DNA of 14,609 nucleotides, from assembly GCA_017880945.1 (NCBI GenBank), contig JADGRM010000024.1, positions 1 through 14,609 of the forward strand. The letters are read 5' to 3'. The position numbers and the translations under genes are program-made. This DNA comes from Gallionella sp. (lineage in GTDB: Bacteria; Pseudomonadota; Gammaproteobacteria; Burkholderiales; Gallionellaceae). Of the stretch, positions 7,324 through 14,609 are shown in pieces (the first letter of the stretch is position 1; each line of letters opens with the position of its first letter). The notes under the pieces were generated by a model, which ran no database searches, was not told where the DNA came from, and worked only from the letters and a program-made list of their open reading frames with translations.

Positions 7324-8163
7324 CTATCCCTTGAAATAGAATTCCATCTTGACCCCGGCCAGCTCGATCACATCGTGTTCATTCAACTGATGTGCCTGAT
7401 TTGTAAGTGCCTGGCCATTCACCAACGGGAAACTTTCCCCTTCGACATGGGTGATAAAAAAACCTTGCGGGCGTTTGGTCAATACGGCCACCTGCAAACC
7501 CGGCTTGCCCAAAGTGGTGAGATTTTTTACCAACTCAAGTTCTTTGCCCGCATTTGGCCCGGTCAAGACCTGCACCACAGCGACCCGTTGTGGTGCCGCA
7601 GCTTGAGGAGCAGCAGTTTGCAGAGCGGGCTTGGCAACAACTGACGGTGTTACCGGCGCAGCCGCCTGACCAGAAGCGGCTGGGCCTGTCGGCTTGAGCG
7701 CTTCAAATTTTCCGGTCTTTTCCACCACCTCTGTATTTGCCGGTTTACTGCCGGATGGCACTTTCGCAAAGCCTGGTGTCTCAGCAGGTTTATTTTCGCC
7801 CGGGGTTGCCTGTTTGGGCGGTGAGCGCATCACCATCGTTTTTTCGAAATCGGCAGAGCTGGTCTGGGTGACAAGATCACTGATATATTTCAGCTTGTAT
7901 TTGCCGATTCCAATCACATCGTTGTTTTGCAGGAAATGTTTTTTGGTTGCCGTCCCATTTACTTCCAGGCCGTTAGTACTATCCAGATCTTCAAGAAAGG
8001 AATCGTGCAGGATAGTAACAATCGCGGCATGCTCACCACTCACCGCCAGGTTATCGATGGCGATGTCATTATGTTCCTTGCGACCGATGGTCATGCGTTC
8101 TTTGTTCAGGGGATATTCTTTGATTACCGCCCCATCCATGCTAAGTATCAATTTTGCAGCCAT
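7324..8163 (-). CDS. FHA-domain protein, phosphothreonine reader of the kinase/phosphatase set
   Basis: A 279-residue soluble protein. The N-terminal FHA domain (about 5-95) has the expected binding residues: Gly27-Arg28 in TIGRKEHNDI, Ser42 and His45 in VSGEHA, and DSTNG (Asn64) followed by VNG at 68-70. FHA domains bind phosphothreonine peptides. A linker of about 100 residues rich in Ala, Pro, Lys and Thr follows and contains FEKTMVM with Thr109, a plausible kinase target just after the domain. The C-terminal part (about 195-279) resembles a second FHA fold (TTLGK, LVNG, HDVIELAG) but lacks the GR and SxxH residues, so it probably does not bind phosphothreonine. Start at 8163 is supported by an AGAGGG site eight bases upstream. 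It lies 20 bases after the phosphatase gene, and ends in tandem stops TAG-TAA. The partner is most likely the co-encoded kinase. Confidence 0.93.
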   Translation of the reverse strand: MAAKLILSMDGAVIKEYPLNKERMTIGRKEHNDIAIDNLAVSGEHAAIVTILHDSFLEDLDSTNGLEVNGTATKKHFLQNNDVIGIGKYKLKYISDLVTQTSSADFEKTMVMRSPPKQATPGENKPAETPGFAKVPSGSKPANTEVVEKTGKFEALKPTGPAASGQAAAPVTPSVVAKPALQTAAPQAAAPQRVAVVQVLTGPNAGKELELVKNLTTLGKPGLQVAVLTKRPQGFFITHVEGESFPLVNGQALTNQAHQLNEHDVIELAGVKMEFYFKG

Positions 8164-8183
8164 AGTCGTAACCCTCTTACTAA

Positions 8184-9011
8184 TTATTTTTCAAACCAAG
8201 CGAGCAGCTTTGCCAGCCAGCCTCGCGGCACAAAAAATTTACCCTTTACCTTCACCAATATCACCGAGACATTATCGCGACCGCCGTTATCGTTCGCCAT
8301 TTGTATCAACTGATTTGCCGCAAGCGGCAAATTGCCCTGCATTGCATAAAGTGTAGACTGAATATCATCGTCCTCCACCATGTCGTTCAAGCCATCTGAA
8401 CACAGCAGGTAAATATCACCCACCGACACATCATGCACATGAATTTCCGGCACCACTTCTGCATCGATCCCGACAGCACGCGTCACCAAATTCTTGTTCT
8501 TGGACAAACGCGCATCTTCAATACTGATTATCCCGCCATCAATCTGCTCCTGGAGCAATGAATGATCCCGGGTGATCGTTTCCAGCACCTCGCCGCGCAA
8601 CCGGTACATGCGCGAATCGCCCACATGCCCGGTCGCCACGCGGTTGTCATAGAACAATCCGGAAACAATGGTCGTTCCCATACCCGAATACTGCGGCTGA
8701 CTTTCCGCAGCATGAAAAATCGAGGCGTTCGCCTTCTGAATATTGTCGCGCAACAACTGCACACCCAACTCCACGCCGCTTGCCTCGTCGCGGTCTACCG
8801 GACTGGCATCATGCAAACCATGACTGACTTCCGTTACAACCACCGAAACGGCTATGCCACTCGCCACCTCGCCCGCATTGTACCCGCCCATTCCGTCAGC
8901 CAACACCACCAGACCATAAGCGGGCTCGCACGCAACACTATCCTCATTATGAGAACGAACCATGCCGGGGTGAGTCTGGCTGAATATTTCCAATGCCTCA
9001 GTAATCTTCAT
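8184..9011 (-). CDS. PP2C-family protein Ser/Thr phosphatase (Stp1/PrpC/PppA type)
   Basis: A 275-residue metal-dependent phosphatase, expected to remove phosphate from Ser/Thr residues placed by the kinase encoded just upstream. All core motifs are present: RSHNEDS at 19-25, LADGMGG at 37-43 with metal Asp39, GMGTT at 110-114, GHVGDSR at 128-134, TRDHS at 147-151, LLCSDGLND at 202-210 with Asp206, and GGRDNVS at 243-249 with Asp246. The tail GWLAKLLAWFEK at 264-275 looks like a short amphipathic helix and might tether the enzyme to the membrane near its kinase; that is inference. ATG at 9011 lies only three bases after the kinase stop, with an AGGGG ribosome site inside the end of the kinase gene, so translation is probably coupled. 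Confidence 0.96.
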   Translation of the reverse strand: MKITEALEIFSQTHPGMVRSHNEDSVACEPAYGLVVLADGMGGYNAGEVASGIAVSVVVTEVSHGLHDASPVDRDEASGVELGVQLLRDNIQKANASIFHAAESQPQYSGMGTTIVSGLFYDNRVATGHVGDSRMYRLRGEVLETITRDHSLLQEQIDGGIISIEDARLSKNKNLVTRAVGIDAEVVPEIHVHDVSVGDIYLLCSDGLNDMVEDDDIQSTLYAMQGNLPLAANQLIQMANDNGGRDNVSVILVKVKGKFFVPRGWLAKLLAWFEK

Positions 9012-9014
9012 GTC

Positions 9015-11555
9015 TTACCCCTGTAAGCTGGCGGTACAACGCCGCAGTGCGTCGGCCATTTCTGCACCATTGGAGTAGCGATCCACAACCTGTTTGGCCA
9101 ATGAGCGGTTGATGATCGCCACCAGACATTGCGGCAAATCCGGCCTGATGGCCAGGATATCGGTATGGGGCTCATTGGCGATACGGTACATCAATTGCGC
9201 CATCGAATCTCCCTCGAACGGAAGCTTACCACAAGCCAATTGGTACAAGCTGACGCCCAATGAGAACAGGTCGGAGGCACCCTCGATCTTCTTGCCGGCC
9301 AATTGCTCCGGTGACATGAACGAGGGCGTGCCCAGCACCATGCCGGTTTTGGTTTTGCTCGAATCGGTGATGCGTGCGATACCGAAATCGGTCACCTTGG
9401 GTGTATTTGTTTCCGGATCGTACATGATGTTGGCCGGCTTGATGTCTCGATGCACCACGTTCTGTTTATGCGCGTAATCCAGCGCATCGGCGACATGTGC
9501 AATGATACTCATCACCGTGGACAAGGGCAGCAGGTTATCCGGCTTGGTATGCGGAGCCAAGTCCCTTCCTTTGAGAAACTCCATCGCGATGTAGGCAAGG
9601 TCATGCTCTTCACCCGCGTCATACATGGTCACGATGTTCGGGTGATTCAGGCGACCGGCCGTTTCGGCCTCGCGGAAAAAGCGGGCTTTCACGTCTTCAA
9701 GTTCACTGGCCTCGAATTCCTGCGCCAGTGCCATGGTTTTGATCGCCACGACGCGGCCTATTTTCGGATCCTTGCCGAGATACACCACACCCATCGCACC
9801 CTTGCCGAGTTCCTTCTCTATTTCATAACGCCCCAGCATCGGCTTGGACACCCCAGCCTTGTCCAATACCATCGTACTGGCGTTACTTTTGCCCGAGGAA
9901 CCGCCGAGCAACACTGTTTCCGACATCGCCTTGGTCTGAGCAAGACGCGCATCCAGATCGCGGAATTTTGGGTTGTATGCCGCCATATATTTGAATACAG
10001 ACTCCGCCTTATTGAATTGTCGCTTGCGCTCGAAGTCCAATCCCAAGTTGTACAGTACCTCCATCAGGCTGTCATCCACCTGCACCCTGCGGAACTTGTC
10101 GAAGGCGATATCCAATTGCCCCTGCCCCTGAAAAGCCAGACCGAGCATACGATTGCTTTCTGCAGATTCTGCATCGGATTTCTGCTTGCCCTTCTCGGTC
10201 ATCAGAAAGCGTTTGGTGGTAAGGAGCAAATGTCCGACCAATAACAAGGAGGCGGGCAACATCAGTTGCAACCACAACGCCTGCGTGGTCATCAATACGA
10301 AATGCGTAACCAGCAACACGATGAACAACGCGCCGGTGACCAGCGCTCCTATGGCCGCATTCAGACGCGGCAACAACAGGATCAGATATAGCGCAATCAG
10401 CAGAAACACCCCGATTTGCGCCAATTCAGCCCAACTTGGCGTAACAAAGAAATCGCCCTTGAGGATACTGGATACCGAATGCGCCAATATCACAGCCGGC
10501 GGCATGCTGGAAGAAATTGGCGTCACCTGCAGAGATCCGACACCGGCTGCCGATGCACCGATCAGCACGATCTTGTCGCGGTACTTTTCAGCCGGTATCT
10601 TTCCGGTTAAAACGTCATAAAAGGAATCCACCGGAAACGCCGGCCGCCCATCCTTGTCCTTGTAAAAATAGGTGTGCATCCGCAAAGCCGGGTCGGTAGC
10701 TATCTTCAGATTGCCCAGTTGCACACTTTCGCCCAGATTGACGTGTATATCTTTGGGCTCGAGATTGAGGCTCTTGGCTGCCAGCATCAGTGACAGAGAT
10801 GGATAATATTGATCGTAATAGCCCACTACCAGGGGTTCGGTGCGCACCGCACCGTCCACATCCGGATCACTGTTCAGGTGTCCGATAGCCAACGCCTTGC
10901 TGCCCAACAACGGGATCGGCGGCAAAACACTTTGCGATAACAACGGCAGTTCGCCCGAACCACCGGTATCTTTCACGTTCAAGAGATTATCGCGCAACAC
11001 ATAGTCCGGCAATGCTTGATCGGGTTTGCCTTGCGGCTCGCCCAGCTCGAAAAACATCGCCAGCAAGACATTGTTCGCCTTGGCCATGCTTTCGCTAAGC
11101 TTCTGGTCGTTATCGAGATTCGTCGCGGCTTCCTGCAGCAACTCATTAAGCTGCGCCAGTTCTGCCTGGTGTACGGGGTCGGTGGTATTTTTAAGTGTGG
11201 AATTGCCAAGCAATTCGGCAATCTTGTAGATGTAATTCAGTCCCGCGTCTACCTGCGGCTCAAAGAAAAACGCAGTATAGCCAATCACCTTGGCATGACC
11301 CGACGCCAGGACATCTATCATCTTGGCATGTATCTCGCGCGGCCAAGGCCAGCGCCCAAGGTTGGCAATACTCTGTTCGTCGATCGCAATCACCGCGATC
11401 TTGTCGCTCGGTGTGCGCGAAGATGCCATAACGCCCAAGTCGTAAGCCTTGCGTTCCAGACTCTGAATCAAATCGCTTTTTGCGCCCACCAGAAACACCA
11501 AAGCGACCAGCAAACCTACGAACCAGTCTTTTTGCCAAAACGACCACTTGCTCAT
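9015..11555 (-). CDS. CHASE2-domain transmembrane Ser/Thr protein kinase with TPR-like region
   Basis: An 846-residue receptor kinase. A TM helix (about 10-25) leads into a periplasmic CHASE2 sensor to about 375 (IAIDEQSI, GRWPWPRE), with an inserted helical stretch at about 105-165. Three TM helices follow at about 378-448, then a TPR-like segment (about 468-540), a linker, and the kinase domain (about 577-840). Kinase motifs are complete: P-loop GKGAMGVV at 584-591, catalytic Lys606 (VAIK), alpha-C Glu629, HRDIKPAN with Asp704, DFG with Asp723, and SPE at 748-750. ATG at 11555 is chosen because AGGGGG lies four bases upstream; an in-frame TTG at 11603 would add 16 unconserved residues and has no ribosome site. 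The kinase is C-terminal and the sensor N-terminal, opposite to the PknB layout. The linker holds ETVLL (Thr547) and STMVL (Thr561), possible autophosphorylation sites for the FHA protein encoded downstream. Confidence 0.95.
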   Translation of the reverse strand: MSKWSFWQKDWFVGLLVALVFLVGAKSDLIQSLERKAYDLGVMASSRTPSDKIAVIAIDEQSIANLGRWPWPREIHAKMIDVLASGHAKVIGYTAFFFEPQVDAGLNYIYKIAELLGNSTLKNTTDPVHQAELAQLNELLQEAATNLDNDQKLSESMAKANNVLLAMFFELGEPQGKPDQALPDYVLRDNLLNVKDTGGSGELPLLSQSVLPPIPLLGSKALAIGHLNSDPDVDGAVRTEPLVVGYYDQYYPSLSLMLAAKSLNLEPKDIHVNLGESVQLGNLKIATDPALRMHTYFYKDKDGRPAFPVDSFYDVLTGKIPAEKYRDKIVLIGASAAGVGSLQVTPISSSMPPAVILAHSVSSILKGDFFVTPSWAELAQIGVFLLIALYLILLLPRLNAAIGALVTGALFIVLLVTHFVLMTTQALWLQLMLPASLLLVGHLLLTTKRFLMTEKGKQKSDAESAESNRMLGLAFQGQGQLDIAFDKFRRVQVDDSLMEVLYNLGLDFERKRQFNKAESVFKYMAAYNPKFRDLDARLAQTKAMSETVLLGGSSGKSNASTMVLDKAGVSKPMLGRYEIEKELGKGAMGVVYLGKDPKIGRVVAIKTMALAQEFEASELEDVKARFFREAETAGRLNHPNIVTMYDAGEEHDLAYIAMEFLKGRDLAPHTKPDNLLPLSTVMSIIAHVADALDYAHKQNVVHRDIKPANIMYDPETNTPKVTDFGIARITDSSKTKTGMVLGTPSFMSPEQLAGKKIEGASDLFSLGVSLYQLACGKLPFEGDSMAQLMYRIANEPHTDILAIRPDLPQCLVAIINRSLAKQVVDRYSNGAEMADALRRCTASLQG

Positions 11556-11557
11556 TC

Positions 11558-11565
11558 TTCCCCCT
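11558..11565 (-). promoter_or_regulatory. Ribosome binding site that decides the kinase start
   Basis: On the minus strand AGGGGGAA lies just before the ATG at 11555, with the AGGGGG core four bases from it. It selects this ATG over the upstream in-frame TTG at 11603, which has no comparable site. Confidence 0.7.
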
Positions 11566-11618
11566 GAAGCTTGTTGGTAAGCATGATGTGGGTTGTCATG
11601 CAAGTTATGGCGCAGATA

Positions 11619-11647
11619 CTAATATATTTCGCAACAACGCACCACAA
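11619..11647 (-). promoter_or_regulatory. Candidate sigma70-type promoter of the kinase operon
   Basis: In the 173-base gap between the stress-protein and kinase genes, the minus strand has TTGTGG (11642-11647) and TATTAG (11619-11624) spaced by 17 bases. An overlapping alternative -10, TATATT (11621-11626), lies at a 15-base spacing. Both hexamers match consensus only partly. The gap is AT-richer than its surroundings and is the natural place for a promoter. No convincing terminator for the upstream gene is visible; the only inverted repeat is an AT-rich TTTATC/GATAAA pair near 11700-11722. Confidence 0.35.
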
Positions 11648-11728
11648 TCCTTTAGATTTATTACGAATTATCCAAATAACCGATCTGGCACTTAATCGAT
11701 TTATCCCTAGAAACCGATAAAGCCGTTG

Positions 11729-12157
11729 TTACTTGACCAACAACACAGGGCAATTTGCCAAATGCAACACCTTGTTCACCACTGAACCCAGCAACAATGA
11801 TTGCAACCCACCCTGCCCCTGCCTGCCCATCACGATTTGATCCACGCCCTGCTCATGGGCGTATTGAGCTATCGCTTCCGCCGGAGTACCCACACTGATG
11901 TGGTATTGATAAGGCAAAGCAGCGGCATCCAATGCAGCGCGTGCCGACTGCAACGCAGCCATACCTTGCTCGCGATAATAATCGTTGATGGTTTGCTGGC
12001 TGATGAACAGTTTGACGTTGCCCGCCGCCACATTCCATTGCACGTTCAGCAACAACACCTGGGGAGACTCTTTCAATACAGAAACATTCTTGATCACATA
12101 GTCCACCGCATGTAGCGCATAGTCCGAGCCATCGACCGGAATCAGTATCTTCGTCAT
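11729..12157 (-). CDS. UspA-family universal stress protein
   Basis: A 142-residue single-domain Usp protein, likely a cytoplasmic dimer. The opening ILIPVDGSDYA (4-14) is the family's first strand and loop. GRQGQGGLQSLLLGS at 111-125 fits the ATP-binding pattern G-2x-G-9x-G-S exactly, and the ending CPVLLVK is typical. This places it with the ATP-binding UspA/MJ0577 group rather than the non-binding one. ATG at 12157 is preferred because AAGGGAG lies five bases upstream; an earlier in-frame ATG at 12178 overlaps the TerC stop as TAATG but lacks a ribosome site. It is the last gene of the sucCD-TerC run. Its target process is unknown. Confidence 0.92.
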   Translation of the reverse strand: MTKILIPVDGSDYALHAVDYVIKNVSVLKESPQVLLLNVQWNVAAGNVKLFISQQTINDYYREQGMAALQSARAALDAAALPYQYHISVGTPAEAIAQYAHEQGVDQIVMGRQGQGGLQSLLLGSVVNKVLHLANCPVLLVK

Positions 12158-12177
12158 CACCACTCCCTTAAGATTCA

Positions 12178-12966
12178 TTAATCAGGCGATTTATTGTCCG
12201 GCACGACATTCGATTTTTGCGGAATGGGCGACTTGTCGACCATCCCTGCATGAACCGATTCGTCGACCAGGTTGATCACTTCGCTTTCCACAGCCCTGCG
12301 CATCGCCAACCACATTCCGGCCGCCAACACCAGCAAGGCGCAGAACACCGGGATCAGCCAGTGCAAGTAATGCTGCGCTTCCACCAGCGAACTGAACAAA
12401 GCCTCGCTGACCAGCATTTCACCGGCAACGTAACCCAGCAGCACACCACCCGCATAAATGATGAACGGAAAACGGTCGATCAGCTTCAGCACCAACTGAC
12501 TGCTCCAAGCGATCAGCGGTATGCTCACCAGCAAACCGAACACCAGCAGCGTGACATTTCCATGTGCCGCGGCTGCAACGCCCAGCACATTATCCAGGCT
12601 CATGATGAAGTCCGCGATGATGATGGTCTTGACCGCACCAAACAGGCGCGTTTCGGCTTGAATACTATCCGCGCTGTTTTCATCCTCGGGCAGGATCAAT
12701 TTGATACCGATCCAGATCAACAGCACTGCGCCCACCAGCTTGAGATAAGGCAGCGACAGCATGCCCACCGCAAAAAATGTCAGCACGATACGCAAAACGA
12801 TTGCGCCCGCGACACCAAACAAAATCCCTTTTCTGCGCTGCTCCAACGGCAAGTTACGGCATGCCAGCGCGATCACCACCGCATTATCCCCGCTCAGCAA
12901 CAGGTCGATCATGATGATTTTGCACACATCCAGCCAGAATTGCGCGTTGGAAATCATTTCCAACAC
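12178..12966 (-). CDS. TerC/YjbE-family integral membrane protein, probable metal-ion transporter
   Basis: A 262-residue protein with about seven hydrophobic helices. The two repeated TerC motifs are present: DLLLSGDNAVV at 21-31 and ADFIMSLDNVLG at 118-129, whose acidic residues lie within membrane helices. Family members of the YkoY/YjbE/Alx kind have been linked to manganese export and to metal loading of exported proteins; the substrate here is not determined by sequence. The C-terminal 40 residues are polar and unconserved. The start appears to be GTG at 12966, with GAAGGG seven bases upstream; an ATG three codons later (12957) is the alternative. The gene begins three bases after the sucD stop, so it is co-transcribed with it. 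No metal riboswitch is possible in so short a gap. Confidence 0.9.
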   Translation of the reverse strand: MLEMISNAQFWLDVCKIIMIDLLLSGDNAVVIALACRNLPLEQRRKGILFGVAGAIVLRIVLTFFAVGMLSLPYLKLVGAVLLIWIGIKLILPEDENSADSIQAETRLFGAVKTIIIADFIMSLDNVLGVAAAAHGNVTLLVFGLLVSIPLIAWSSQLVLKLIDRFPFIIYAGGVLLGYVAGEMLVSEALFSSLVEAQHYLHWLIPVFCALLVLAAGMWLAMRRAVESEVINLVDESVHAGMVDKSPIPQKSNVVPDNKSPD

Positions 12967-12969
12967 TGC

Positions 12970-13851
12970 TTAACCCTTCAAAACTTTCTGCATCAAGCGG
13001 CCCATCTCAGCTGGATTGCGGGTGATGTGAATTCCGCATTCTTCCATCACTGCCAGCTTGTCTTCAGCACCGCCCTGCCCGCCGGAGATGATCGCACCCG
13101 CATGCCCCATGCGCTTGCCGGGCGGCGCGGTGATACCCGCAATGAAACCGACTACGGGTTTCTTCATGTTGTCCTTGATCCAGCGCGCGCATTCCTCCTC
13201 GTCGCTGCCGCCGATCTCGCCCACCATGACGACCGCATCGGTTTCCGGATCGTCGTTGAACAGCTTCATCACATCAAGATGCTTCAAGCCGTTGATCGGA
13301 TCCCCGCCAATACCCACGCAGGATGACTGCCCCAAGCCCAGCGCTGTCAGTTGCCCGACTGCCTCGTAGGTCAATGTCCCCGAACGTGACACCACGCCGA
13401 TGCGTCCCTTGCGATGAATATGTCCGGGCATGATGCCAATCTTGATCTCGTCCGGGGTGATCAGCCCGGGGCAATTCGGCCCGATCAACAAGGTGCGTTT
13501 ACCTTGCATCTTGTAACGGGTGCGCAGCATGTCGTGTACCGGAATACCCTCGGTGATACAGATCACCAGATCGATATCCGCCTCGACTGCCTCATCTATC
13601 GCCGCTGCCGCACCCGATGGCGGCACATAGATTACCGACACTGTCGCACCTGTTGCTTGTTTGGCATCGCGCACCGAGGCAAACACCGGGATATCTTCGA
13701 ACAATTCGCCTGCTTTTTTCGGATTCACTCCGGCAACGAAACAATTCGCTCCGTTCGCATAGGCTTTGCAATTGACAGTGTGGAATTGGCCTACCTTGCC
13801 GGTCATCCCCTGCGTCATTACTCTGGTGTTTTTATTAATCAGAATAGACAT
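12970..13851 (-). CDS. sucD: Succinyl-CoA ligase (ADP-forming) alpha subunit
   Basis: A 293-residue protein of normal family length. It forms succinyl-CoA synthetase with SucC and carries out the TCA-cycle step from succinyl-CoA to succinate with nucleotide phosphorylation. The CoA-binding fold opens with TQGMTGKVGQFH (13-24) and GVNPKKAG (41-48). GPNCPG is at 124-129, SRSGTLTYE at 155-163, and the phosphorylated catalytic histidine is His250 in GKRMGHAGA. The start ATG overlaps the sucC stop by one base (TAATG), with AGGGG six bases upstream within sucC, so the two subunits are probably translationally coupled for equal amounts. Identity is certain from sequence. Confidence 0.98.
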   Translation of the reverse strand: MSILINKNTRVMTQGMTGKVGQFHTVNCKAYANGANCFVAGVNPKKAGELFEDIPVFASVRDAKQATGATVSVIYVPPSGAAAAIDEAVEADIDLVICITEGIPVHDMLRTRYKMQGKRTLLIGPNCPGLITPDEIKIGIMPGHIHRKGRIGVVSRSGTLTYEAVGQLTALGLGQSSCVGIGGDPINGLKHLDVMKLFNDDPETDAVVMVGEIGGSDEEECARWIKDNMKKPVVGFIAGITAPPGKRMGHAGAIISGGQGGAEDKLAVMEECGIHITRNPAEMGRLMQKVLKG

Positions 13852-14609
13852 TACGCACCCCTCGCGGCAGCAACCACTTTTTCAGCCGCATCCGCCATAT
13901 CATTGCCGGAAATGATCGGCAGACCGGATTCGGCCAGGATCTTTTTGCCCAGCTCCACATTCGTGCCTTCCAGACGCACCACCAGCGGTACGCTCAGGTG
14001 CACCTCGCGCACTGCCGCCACCACGCCTTCGGCGATCACATCGCACTTCATGATGCCGCCGAAGATGTTCACCAGTATCGCTCTCAAATTTGGATTGTGC
14101 AGCATCAGCTTGAACGCCTCGGTGACCTTTTCCTTGCTCGCACCGCCCCCGACATCAAGGAAGTTCGCAGGATTTCCGCCATACAATTTGATGATGTCCA
14201 TCGTCGCCATCGCGAGTCCCGCGCCGTTCACCAGACAGCCGATATCGCCATCCAGCGAGATATAACTGAGGTCGAATTTAGACGCCTCGATCTCCGCCGG
14301 GTCCTCTTCATCCAGATCGCGATAGGCGACGATCTCGGGATGACGGTACAGCGCGTTACTGTCAAAGTTAAACTTCGCATCCAGTGCCAGCACGCGCCCG
14401 TCGGCAGTCAACACCAGCGGATTGATTTCGGCGAGCATCGCATCCTTCCCGACGAAGGCCCGATACAAGCCTTGCAGCGCAGTGCGCGCTTGCGCAAGTG
14501 CCGCTGCGGGGATGCCAATATTTCGTGCAACGGTATCGGCTTCGGCATCGCGCAATCCCGCCACAGGGTCTATCCACACCTTGTGTATCTTTTCCGGCGT
14601 GTGCGCGGC
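13851..14609 (-). CDS. sucC: Succinyl-CoA ligase (ADP-forming) beta subunit, C-terminal part (5' end outside window)
   Basis: The last 252 residues of an enzyme that is normally about 385-390 residues; the start lies beyond the right edge and the frame is open to the last base. Visible are the ATP-grasp metal-binding segment AEINPLV with the following LDAK, the GCLVNGAGLAMATMD loop, LDVGGGAS, and the C-terminal CoA-ligase domain with NIFGGIMKCD and RLEGTNVELG. These are the standard beta-subunit motifs. A GTG near 14579 is an internal Val codon and not a start. It ends in TAA overlapping the sucD ATG by one base. Confidence 0.97.
   Translation of the reverse strand, partial: AAHTPEKIHKVWIDPVAGLRDAEADTVARNIGIPAAALAQARTALQGLYRAFVGKDAMLAEINPLVLTADGRVLALDAKFNFDSNALYRHPEIVAYRDLDEEDPAEIEASKFDLSYISLDGDIGCLVNGAGLAMATMDIIKLYGGNPANFLDVGGGASKEKVTEAFKLMLHNPNLRAILVNIFGGIMKCDVIAEGVVAAVREVHLSVPLVVRLEGTNVELGKKILAESGLPIISGNDMADAAEKVVAAARGA

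Noticed and set aside
9015..11555. Type VI secretion regulatory cassette (PpkA-PppA-Fha) as the meaning of the kinase/phosphatase/FHA set.
   Set aside because: No Tss structural gene is in the window, and the kinase has a CHASE2 sensor rather than a typical PpkA layout. The neighbours point to cyclic nucleotides and a pilus/secretion ATPase.
11556..11603. Upstream extension of the kinase from an in-frame TTG at 11603.
   Set aside because: There is no ribosome site before the TTG, the extra 16 residues are unlike the family, and AGGGGG sits at the right distance from the ATG at 11555.
12217..13326. Long plus-strand open frame of 369 codons.
   Set aside because: It lies antisense to the clear TerC and sucD genes, is rich in His/Gln/Asp/Arg as expected of a shadow frame, and shows no family motif. 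The same applies to other plus-strand frames such as 1967-2659, 3260-4018 and 13414-14265.
14368..14579. Start of a shorter gene at the GTG/Met near 14579.
   Set aside because: The frame runs open to the window edge with SucC-like residues (PEKIHKVWIDP) before it, so this is an internal Val codon of sucC.

Overview
The window reads as chromosomal DNA of a free-living betaproteobacterium. I would guess Nitrosomonadales/Gallionellaceae, from moderate GC, the sucC-sucD-TerC order and the mix of signalling families, but no marker gene fixes this. Every supported gene lies on the minus strand, so transcription runs from high to low coordinates. There are no RNA genes, insertion sequences, CRISPR arrays or phage genes, and no gene-free stretch over 300 bases.

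Right end (14609 down to 11729): the end of sucC (cut by the window edge), sucD, a TerC-family membrane protein and a UspA-type universal stress protein. They are packed with overlaps or gaps of a few bases. This is a housekeeping TCA-cycle unit with a probable metal transporter and a stress protein attached.

Middle (11555 down to 4202): a five-gene signalling cluster. In transcription order it holds a membrane Ser/Thr kinase with an N-terminal CHASE2 sensor, a PP2C phosphatase, an FHA phosphothreonine-reader protein, a CHASE2 class III adenylate cyclase, and a metallo-beta-lactamase-fold protein resembling class II cyclic-nucleotide phosphodiesterases. It thus has a kinase/phosphatase/reader set and a likely cAMP-making/cAMP-degrading pair. 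The two membrane receptors carry related sensor domains but different outputs. A hairpin at 4115-4144 probably ends this unit.

Left end (3979 down to the window edge): a GspE/PilB-type secretion ATPase with a GAF domain fused to its N-terminus, then a GAF-HD-GYP protein (likely c-di-GMP phosphodiesterase, cut by the edge). The two GAF domains look related.

Taken together, 1-11555 appears to link Ser/Thr phosphorylation, cAMP and c-di-GMP around an orphan pilus/secretion motor ATPase. Each family is known. The combination, the GAF fusion on the motor, the altered c-di-GMP-type motif in it, and the matching Thr motifs in kinase and FHA protein are the parts worth following. No step of this wiring is proven by sequence alone.
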